Assembly (NCBI GenBank): GCA_002127415.1
Contig: MWJR01000174.1
Location: forward strand, 1 to 11,216
DNA from: Calditrichaeota bacterium AABM5.125.24
Lineage (GTDB): Bacteria; Electryoneota; AABM5-125-24; Hatepunaeales; Hatepunaeaceae
Reading direction: 5' to 3'
Length of the DNA: 11,216 nucleotides
Position numbers and translations under genes: made by a program. The notes beneath the pieces were generated by a model. The model saw only the letters and a program-made list of their open reading frames with translations. It was not told where the DNA came from and made no database searches. Shown here piece after piece: positions 9,001 through 11,216 of the stretch. Numbering within the stretch: the stretch's first letter is position 1; every line of letters starts with the position of its first letter.

Positions 9001-10184
9001 CGAGGATGACGGTGGCGGTTCTCGACCGGCGGCTTGAAGTTGGCGGCGATACGACCTCGGTGGTGGTTGATGTTACCGACGAGAACGGCAACCCCACCGC
9101 CGACGGCACCAGCGTCACCTTCGATGCCGATGACGGCTCGTTCAACCCGGTCTCAACGGTTACCACAGGCGGTCGCGCCATCTCGGTATTCTCAAGCGGC
9201 ATCGTTGCCGGGCCGGCTTCATTCACGGTCGAGGCCAGCCGTCGGGGCGGGGTGGTGAGCGAGGATATCGAGAACCTCGAATTCCTGCCCGGCCCGCCGG
9301 ACCGGATAACAATCACCGCCGAGGATTATACGGTGCTGGTCGGCACCCAGGTTGAGATCACTGTAGCCGGTGAGGATCAGTTCGGCAACCCGGTGGCTGA
9401 GAATACCCAGTTTACACTGTCAGTTGACCCGCTGGGGAATGGCTCCGTGGCCCCCACCGTGGCTCAGGCCGACGAATTAGGTGAGGCGATAGTGGACTTT
9501 ACCACTGGAACCACCGCCGGTGACACAGCCCACGTGGTAGCGGTTTCAGGTGGCGCAAGCGGTCAGTCGCCGGTGATAGTATTCCTGCCGGGACCGCCCG
9601 GAAGGGTGACCCTCAGCGCTAACCCGGACTTACTGGAGGTGGGGAACAATGTCCAGTTGACGGCGGATGTGGAGGATTCATACGGGAACGCGGTTTCTGA
9701 TACCACCCGGGTCCAGTTCTCGGTGCAGCCCGAAGGGGGAACCTTGACACCCAGTGCGGTCACCACCTCGGGCGGCACAGCCACAAGCACCCTGTCCGGG
9801 ATCAATCAGGCGGGCGAGGTGGAGGCCGTTGCTCAGGCCGGTGAAGCGACCGGCTCGGTCCTCATCACATTCACCGTCGGAACCTTGACCTCGATCCAGG
9901 TAACAGCTGATCCGGGCAGCGTCCAGCCCGGTCGGTCATCCACGATTCAGGCCACAGCCGCCGACCGCTTCGGCAACCCTGTGGAGGGGGCGGTGTTGAA
10001 CTTCGCCCTCACCACCAATCCGGGTGGAAACTGCAGCCTTCAGCACAACCAGCGCACCACCGGCGCCGACGGAACAGCCTCGACCATCTTCACAGCCGGC
10101 GATACGAGCGGTTCCGCCATCGTCACCGTCAGCTGGGACGACGATGCCAACGTCGAGGGTTCGACTTTCGTGGACATTGAGTAA
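3..10184 (+). CDS. Giant multi-Ig-domain (invasin/intimin Big_1-like) surface protein, 5'-truncated
   Basis: This frame is open from the window edge and ends at TAA 10182-10184. The first ATG is at 15 (3389 residues from there), but it is probably not the true start: the in-frame codons before it read V-T-A-D, which continues the domain pattern, there is no stop upstream of it and no ribosome site. The protein is about 31 tandem Ig-like domains of 90-115 residues. Each shows the Big_1 pattern: a Pro or Asp turn, an A-D/N-G motif, a V-T-V strand, a G-x-P-V-x-G turn, then T-D-x-x-G-x-A and a closing strand. In known Big_1 proteins such domains form stiff extracellular rods for adhesion. No catalytic motif, membrane segment, LPXTG or C-terminal barrel is visible, and the end (G-S-T-F-V-D-I-E) is still Ig-like. 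The signal peptide and any barrel anchor would lie upstream. The Ig-array call is firm; adhesion is inferred. Confidence 0.93.
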   Translation, partial: VTADMSLSVTSPSILANGMDTTCVIARLLDTEGSQSGVSVRFETTAGSFAGQRIAYANTDAGGQAEVLLTAPSSTATIVATVTATVEDSAAAISGLQVSDLGPRFMGFRNYESRIKRHISQRTAGMDIEASAFVTFRGVSVQVEASPALIPGDGRGTAEIRAVVKEENRQAVAGARVTFSAELGSIPGSAVTDESGVCTVTLTSADAPGVSDLIIAGYGPELADSVMVEYAEAVSVIEMSASPGSCLADGVSGTQVTATVLGGTGEPTAGIEVSFVSDAGLLSSDRAVTDQNGNATITLTGPAGLVDRAVTVWGEVSEEALGLGPQASGFRPRASGFRTLISVIGIQESLIRNQTSTPQRDRSVRAARTVVMPHLMSLSDSVTVIARGMQVRLTVNPDSIIARTDATAAVAVRVFETTSGNPVAGDVVRFSTTLGSIPGSQQLDADGRAQVTFRAGEETGLAEIVARYGPEHRDSAAVALLPTIGGLEVFADRPSMLAGGIDSALVTVFVTDALGGASPGARVQYENDFQPGVCRTWADENGQAQFIIVSPPVEVDTVLRVTVTTADLSEVLTIGLNSVTRIITVQEDSLSAGSQNPVEVTFQAYEAATRRPVTGDTIWFSAAWGVVQPWAVLDGSGFCRTSFLVGDEPATAWVYGRLGTLDLDSVRIELLDPVAKVGLNSGRSSILGDGLDTTVVIVQVTNIIDQPTPGVWVQFEAEGGYVTHAAAVTDEEGTALTTFRSVGGTENRQGVVRVTAFSPLTFTGMGEPVSTEIESEFLDTDPVQSGGIGSSINPDFRLRRKADRNVRATGGDIGRNADRSVRATGLSSRAIDPRFNRARPRYMAEIMQVVDSLTVELRGVTLEIRTNPRTIYADGRSKAGVNIQLAETTNRVAIAGATIRLGATLGAIRAAGITDAYGTLVDSLTAGIETGVSIVQAAYGEGIAAVDTVLFTHDPERLFVIFEIDPDEVQADGQSEVNLRARVVDVQGRAVEGIEVRFSVEGSVTVLVDADEHRNVTRWENTFRVEDPEGVDELRVQLQLLDVDSPDTRFLINRTPSGEVELPQGELWRDAFVTLPSDQLFGGVNRIEIVGGMEGDLADHFSVSGIRLATVGSHFIDETTTDEEGWAGAVLTADRTAASMMLKASLVVNPDRSAIEWLTLLPGEPSQLLIASVEDTLLASGFDQTEVLTLVTDEYGNPVGEDYLVTFDVDTAGSIEPAEARTLGDGSAGARFVSPVADEDVTSAVTAECEGAEGSWPIVLKATTLRLSDPPDRLLADGASRTNINATLRLAGGAPVEGRRIDFETTHGSITPFALTDDIGMATATLTAADSPDTAVITASFGPFISEETELAFAPVIGDVELSADPVSIRGDGIDSGVVTVTVTDGIGERAAGMKVDIETDQGRLSSDRVVTDNNGKGSVTLTGIPSVENDTVRVIASVVGHEMVDTLDVVLRGVTVTVEADADSLPANGVSTARVTARVRETTTGNPVAVGRVSFTADIGSITAAADIAENGVAEATYTVPQDTGTATIGVIYVEGLSAETEIILVDRAAALALEMSPQSILADGVQAADVVVRLTDPWGGPAPDELVAIDFDGPGVVEPNMGYTDADGTFEAVARGLASVSNGRLSIKVEVRDGRFSQVDTLKLRGVTFTVSASPEVIPGDGEATSTITAQARETVTGHAIIGDTVRFSSTAGVIAAMVRLDETGRAVTELISGREPAIATVAAIFGDQLTDTTQVAFSGRFSYLSSRIGREEMLADGVDTALIVATLRDTLGHPVEGTSIHFSVLDDMGVVSADSVATDGQGIATVTYRSTASDVDKQARVRAFVGGLSDTVATTLQGVTVSVSVEPDSLPANGLATAEVTVRVQTTGGNPIVGRTVLFAVSDGEIPISAELDDQGRATVTLTAAESPGEATISVRFGRTLTAEADIVYVEPIGSLTVGVERERLLGDGLECIQVTAQVLDELNDPAPGIRVDFSAPDGGRVEPETAETDDDGLAQVSFVGFASRADSVLSVEAEAAGGAGDAVDIQLLGIITVISSRPTELPANGIATAVVSLRASETTAHNPLSGHTVTFSADLGTINRSAELDTSGVARVIFTAPGEPGDATIGAVLGDTLLSILTLPCLLSQPENVMFSVVPRTVSVGGVGRNASATLTAEVTDDDGQPVPDGCRIILLVIPDIGVHFAGGADTLAVETEGGIIEATVTAGDETGTVNFEALFEGGLLATGGELIVLAGPPARITVTCDLGTIHHPAAGISAFPVAAIVADRFTNPVEDSTTVRFSVIPDTVAQITAVGYTIGGVVSTPVAPVDYPRGVWLTFDDDYAGEEVWLRASAGGGDAVDSARVILPGAVVGGEPVRMEVWTNTDAVPADGNSTVQVTVRLFDDEGQEVADMTEVTLTADLGSVQSPRYTAGGEVASLYRAGRVTGVDTIRIVSGAAQDSVLIRLNPGPPATIELTVENRELRANGVAATNVIALVRDRFENLVAPGTSVSFTTELGRITQVAMTDSSGEATARLTAGLETGVSLITASSGGASSQTSVRFVSGGPDGIVIVSINRDAIGVRGSGSVETATLVFEVRDDRGVPLDAQHPVLVDFNINGPSRVIDPAESSEDSVAFLKPAADSTDELGQVAVTLNSGYFAGAVEITASVGDTITGEAIAVAIHGGPPDEDHFTLITERCVLTGIYGTPVDTTVLTAAVGDRFSNPTVHGTVVRFSSTGGYIEGSARTDSLGLCSAILRTVNPWPVDGVDTITAQTVDWQNQEITTSNIVLVTGPTIISFDTTDGWQLPFGSFRDLSVTVADTFDHPLVAGTTVLIEITGLDAQGEDVEGLVLTGDATEDPYVAPECGQRSTFNVRVFNYVSGLDGALITLTVTVTSRNGDRVAELHGLALGQALSTSQSRVVLSPDEIIADGADESNINITLYDTLGIAIPGVPPDEVTVTVTGGEPLVTPPDAPSDDQGRMGALVVGRSIGLGTVEVRVDGQLLDDQPVLSFVPGPPARMTVAVLDRRLEVGGDTTSVVVDVTDENGNPTADGTSVTFDADDGSFNPVSTVTTGGRAISVFSSGIVAGPASFTVEASRRGGVVSEDIENLEFLPGPPDRITITAEDYTVLVGTQVEITVAGEDQFGNPVAENTQFTLSVDPLGNGSVAPTVAQADELGEAIVDFTTGTTAGDTAHVVAVSGGASGQSPVIVFLPGPPGRVTLSANPDLLEVGNNVQLTADVEDSYGNAVSDTTRVQFSVQPEGGTLTPSAVTTSGGTATSTLSGINQAGEVEAVAQAGEATGSVLITFTVGTLTSIQVTADPGSVQPGRSSTIQATAADRFGNPVEGAVLNFALTTNPGGNCSLQHNQRTTGADGTASTIFTAGDTSGSAIVTVSWDDDANVEGSTFVDIE
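288..380 (+). repeat. In-frame repeat-like insertion 1 (domain 1)
   Basis: About 31 residues (92-122 counting from Met at 15) interrupt Ig domain 1 between its penultimate strand and the closing strand that ends at F-R-G-V-S. The translation (for example G-F-R-N-Y-E-S-R-I-K-R-H) is Arg-rich and unlike an Ig strand. The DNA contains the palindrome CAGGTCTCAGACCTG at 291-305 (7-bp arms around one base) followed by a GGGGCCTCGG / GGGGTTCAGG simple-sequence stretch. Type-A domains without an insert, such as 12, 14, 16 and 18, lack this segment. Edges are estimated by comparison with those domains. Confidence 0.6.
960..1136 (+). repeat. In-frame repeat-like insertion 2 (domain 3)
   Basis: About 59 residues (316-374) sit in Ig domain 3 between the V-T-V-W-G-E-V strand and the closing D-S-V-T-V strand. 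The DNA begins with a long direct repeat (965-1016). It continues with CAGGAATCA twice (1041-1049 and 1055-1063) and then a degenerate copy of the palindromic motif seen twice in insertion 3 (about 1081-1099, translated D-R-S-V-R-A). Composition and repetitiveness look intergenic, yet the frame stays open throughout. Edges are estimated. Confidence 0.65.
965..1016 (+). repeat. Perfect 24-nt direct repeat, period 28
   Basis: An identical 24-base string, starting AGGCCTCGGG and ending CTTCAGG, occurs at 965-988 and 993-1016. The period of 28 is not a multiple of three, so the two copies are read in different frames (L-G-L-G-P-Q-A-S-G, then R-P-R-A-S-G-F-R). Neither contains a stop. It is the starting part of insertion 2. 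Confidence 0.9.
2325..2546 (+). repeat. In-frame repeat-like insertion 3 (domain 7)
   Basis: About 74 residues (771-844) interrupt Ig domain 7 before its closing V-D-S-L-T-V-E-L-R-G-V strand. The segment is rich in Arg, Asn and Ser. It contains two copies of a palindromic repeat translated A-D-R-N-V-R-A-T and A-D-R-S-V-R-A-T, 45 nt apart. The downstream part (I-D-P-R-F-N-R-A-R-P-R) is also basic and unlike an Ig strand. This is the largest of the three inserts at this structural position. Edges are estimated from domains lacking it. Confidence 0.65.
2406..2473 (+). repeat. Two in-phase copies of a 23-nt palindromic repeat
   Basis: Copies lie at 2406-2428 and 2451-2473 and differ at only two bases. 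The core of the second is GCGGACA, loop GGAG, TGTCCGC: a perfect 7-bp hairpin followed by GCTAC. The first has one arm mismatch (GCAGACA). The 45-nt spacing equals 15 codons, so both give the same peptide, A-D-R-N/S-V-R-A-T. A third, degenerate copy at about 1081-1099 is also read as D-R-S-V-R-A. They resemble REP-type intergenic palindromes. Confidence 0.8.
3027..3326 (+). other. Nested ~100-residue jelly-roll-like module inside Ig domain 9
   Basis: Residues about 1005-1104 split Ig domain 9: the early strands (V-R-F-S-V-E-G) lie before it and the T-T-D-E-E-G-W-A-G-A-V turn and strand after it. The insert has its own strand pattern, with R-V-Q-L-Q-L-L-D-V, D-T-R-F-L-I-N, W-R-D-A-F-V-T-L-P, G-G-V-N-R-I-E-I-V and D-H-F-S-V-S-G-I-R-L. 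The order 'Asn turn, tryptophan, V-x-L-P, G-x-N-x-I-x-I, final D-F-x-x-x-x-I-x-L' recalls carbohydrate-binding-type jelly rolls. No ligand residues can be assigned. Unlike the three loop inserts, it looks like a folded domain rather than translated repeat DNA. Confidence 0.5.
3064..3094. repeat. Perfect 13-bp inverted repeat within coding DNA
   Basis: ACACCTTCCGGGT (3064-3076) and ACCCGGAAGGTGT (3082-3094) are exact reverse complements around the 5-base loop GGAAG. The element is coding (N-T-F-R-V-E-D-P-E-G-V) and lies near the start of the nested module in domain 9. It would form a strong mRNA hairpin. There is no T-run after it, so it is not a classical terminator. Confidence 0.85.
6390..10181 (+). 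other. Domains 20-31: variable Ig-like domains with Gly-Pro-Pro linkers
   Basis: Approximate domain starts are 6390, 6720, 7068, 7362, 7656, 8010, 8334, 8691, 9000, 9300, 9600 and 9891. The A/B alternation is lost here. Many junctions instead read G-P-P-A/D/G-R-[IMV]-T (near 6710, 7350, 8990, 9290 and 9590), with degenerate forms near 7645, 7995 and 8325. Lengths vary from about 97 to 119 residues. Domains 20, 21, 24, 25 and 26 are longest and least typical; domains 28-31 are compact, with clear D-x-F/Y-G-N-P-V turns. The change in linker and length suggests that this part was assembled separately from the dyad block. The last domain runs to the stop codon with no extra sorting module. The exact fold of domains 24-26 is uncertain. 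Confidence 0.75.
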
Positions 10185-10235
10185 AGTTAAGAGTTAATAG
10201 CTAATAATTAAGGGTTTAACAGCAGGATAGTGAGA
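10185..10235 (+). other. Short AT-rich intergenic spacer
   Basis: This 51-bp spacer separates the giant gene from the barrel gene. It is AT-rich, with AGTTAA repeated at 10185-10190 and 10192-10197. I see no convincing promoter and no hairpin followed by a T-run. The short gap without a terminator favours co-transcription of the two genes. Confidence 0.5.
10224..10227 (+). promoter_or_regulatory. Ribosome binding site (AGGA) favouring the ATG start at 10236
   Basis: AGGA lies 8 nt before ATG 10236, a normal spacing, but only 2 nt before the in-frame GTG at 10230. ATG 10236 is therefore the likely start. Confidence 0.65.
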
Positions 10236-11051
10236 ATGAAATCAAGGCGCAGCCCGATACTGTCGATAAATATATTGGCTACCTCTGCACTTGTGCTGCT
10301 GATGTCACAGGCCAGCCAGGCTTCAGGCCCAGGGACTTGGGGCTCAGATCCGGGACCTCAGGAGTTAGGGATCGGGGATGAGGCATGGCTTCCATTCGCG
10401 CTTGCACCAACGGGACAGTATGGCGCTTCCTTAAACGGGGAATACGACTGGCGGGAGATCAACGGTGATAAGATTACCGTCAGGAGAATGCTGTTTCGTC
10501 TGGGTGGAACGCCCACCCCATACAGCACCTTCTGGGTGGAAGGGGGTCTGGCGTCCCTGGAGCTGGAGACCGGCAGCCGCACGATGGAGGGGGACTACGG
10601 CACCGCAGCCGGCGCCGGAATAACCCTTTCCATTCCGAACGGCTTTTACCAAGGACTGACCCCTTTCGGCAGCGGCCGGATCACCTATTTCAACTCGTGC
10701 CTCTCCGACGACTGGGATGTGACCAGACTGGTCAGGCAGGCCAGGCGCAGCCGATACGAATGGCTCGAAGGATTCGGAGTGTTCGGCTTGACTTACCCTG
10801 TCCGAAAGGGGATGATATTGGGCGGCATGGTGCTGAGGGCACTCTCTCAGGATGAGTCCCGCACCACCCGGACAAACAACAACGATCCATACAAACAGGA
10901 GTATTCCTATGATAGCGGCCTCAAGGGAGGGGCGATGGCCGCGGTCGGTCTGAGGTTTAAGCACCGGTTCAGCGCCTGGGTCTCTGCCGAATACTTCATT
11001 CAGTCGGATGCGAGAGTGACTGTCGCCATTGGACAGTGGGGGAGACCTTAA
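10236..11051 (+). CDS. Predicted secreted outer-membrane beta-barrel protein
   Basis: The product has 271 residues from ATG 10236; a GTG at 10230 would add two but sits too close to the ribosome site. It opens with a clear Sec signal peptide: basic K-S-R-R, a hydrophobic stretch to V-L-L-M, and cleavage near S-Q-A-S-Q-A-S. After a Gly/Pro-rich segment (about residues 30-50) the rest alternates polar and hydrophobic residues in amphipathic strands with glycines and aromatics, for example Y-S-T-F-W-V-E-G-G-L, G-A-G-I-T-L-S-I and S-A-W-V-S-A-E-Y-F-I. Turns are polar, as in R-T-N-N-N-D-P-Y. This is what small 8-10-stranded outer-membrane barrels look like. The end is G-Q-W-G-R-P rather than the usual terminal aromatic. 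I do not recognise a named family. Position suggests a partner of the giant surface protein, but a direct role is inference. Confidence 0.72.
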   Translation: MKSRRSPILSINILATSALVLLMSQASQASGPGTWGSDPGPQELGIGDEAWLPFALAPTGQYGASLNGEYDWREINGDKITVRRMLFRLGGTPTPYSTFWVEGGLASLELETGSRTMEGDYGTAAGAGITLSIPNGFYQGLTPFGSGRITYFNSCLSDDWDVTRLVRQARRSRYEWLEGFGVFGLTYPVRKGMILGGMVLRALSQDESRTTRTNNNDPYKQEYSYDSGLKGGAMAAVGLRFKHRFSAWVSAEYFIQSDARVTVAIGQWGRP

Positions 11052-11055
11052 TATA

Positions 11056-11090
11056 GGCTTTTGGCTTTGGGCTTTTGGCTTTGGGCTTTG
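11056..11090. repeat. 14-nt tandem repeat, 2.5 copies
   Basis: GGCTTTTGGCTTTG occurs at 11056-11069 and 11070-11083, with a partial copy at 11084-11090, starting five bases after the stop codon of the barrel gene. It is a simple repeat in style similar to the one in insertion 2. No function is evident. Confidence 0.88.
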
Positions 11091-11134
11091 ATGGAAGGAT
11101 ATTACTCCGACCATTTTATAATAGACAGTTCCTT

Positions 11135-11180
11135 AATCACCCCCCCTGCTATTGCAGGGGGGGAGTAAGGGGGGGTGATT
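11135..11180. repeat. C7/G7-tract palindromic repeat, possible bidirectional terminator
   Basis: Two alternative perfect stems share one C7 tract. The inner stem pairs CCCCCCCTGC (11140-11149) with GCAGGGGGGG (11154-11163) around a TATT loop. The outer stem pairs AATCACCCCCCC (11135-11146) with GGGGGGGTGATT (11169-11180). The right arm holds two G7 tracts separated by AGTAA, while the left holds a single C7. The hairpin would be very stable and could end transcription of the barrel gene, but it has no T-run. It is more likely a dispersed intergenic palindrome. Confidence 0.8.
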
Positions 11181-11216
11181 GTTTGCATGTAATATTGTAT
11201 CTATCGTCTACATTAT
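11181..11216. other. AT-rich right edge, nothing identifiable
   Basis: The last 36 bases are AT-rich and hold no recognisable gene start, promoter or RNA. Whatever gene follows lies beyond the window. Confidence 0.5.

Noticed and set aside
10230..10232. GTG as start of the barrel gene
   Set aside because: Only 2 nt separate it from the AGGA ribosome site; ATG at 10236 has normal spacing.
10431..11114. Minus-strand open frame opposite the barrel gene
   Set aside because: The plus strand has a ribosome site, signal peptide and strand pattern; the minus-strand translation has none.
11117..11122. TATAAT as a promoter -10 box
   Set aside because: No acceptable -35 element lies 16-18 bp upstream, and the downstream gene is out of view.

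Overview
The window is almost entirely filled by one enormous, 5'-truncated gene on the + strand (open from the left edge to 10184). It encodes a string of about 31 bacterial Ig-like (invasin/intimin Big_1-like) domains. A small gene follows (ATG 10236 to 11051) for a secreted, probably outer-membrane beta-barrel protein, and then about 165 bp of repeat-rich non-coding DNA. Coding DNA is GC-rich and the gaps are AT-rich. The exported barrel-like protein indicates a Gram-negative (diderm) bacterium. The abundance of small palindromic and simple repeats fits an uncultured candidate-phylum genome, perhaps of the FCB group, but the taxonomic guess is inference only.

Layout: 1-6389 holds about 19 Ig-like domains that alternate between two sequence types, making two-domain dyads. 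Three type-A domains in the first 2.6 kb carry extra in-frame segments (288-380, 960-1136, 2325-2546) with the look of intergenic repeats: short palindromes, simple direct repeats and an Arg-rich, non-Ig-like translation. All three sit in the same loop, just before the last strand of the domain. Domain 9 carries a different ~100-residue insert (3027-3326) that looks like a folded jelly-roll module and contains a perfect 13-bp inverted repeat. From about 6390 to 10181 the dyad pattern stops and about 12 more variable Ig-like domains follow, several joined by Gly-Pro-Pro linkers. The protein ends in an Ig domain with no visible anchor or sorting signal.

The barrel-like gene begins 51 bp after the giant gene and is probably co-transcribed with it. 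One reading is a surface fibre or adhesin plus an outer-membrane partner, but the sequence does not prove this. Downstream lie a 14-nt tandem repeat and a strong G/C-tract palindrome with one shortened arm. The most interesting signal is the recurrent in-frame presence of palindromic repeat DNA at one structural position of the Ig fold, reminiscent of the palindromic elements found inside Rickettsia genes.
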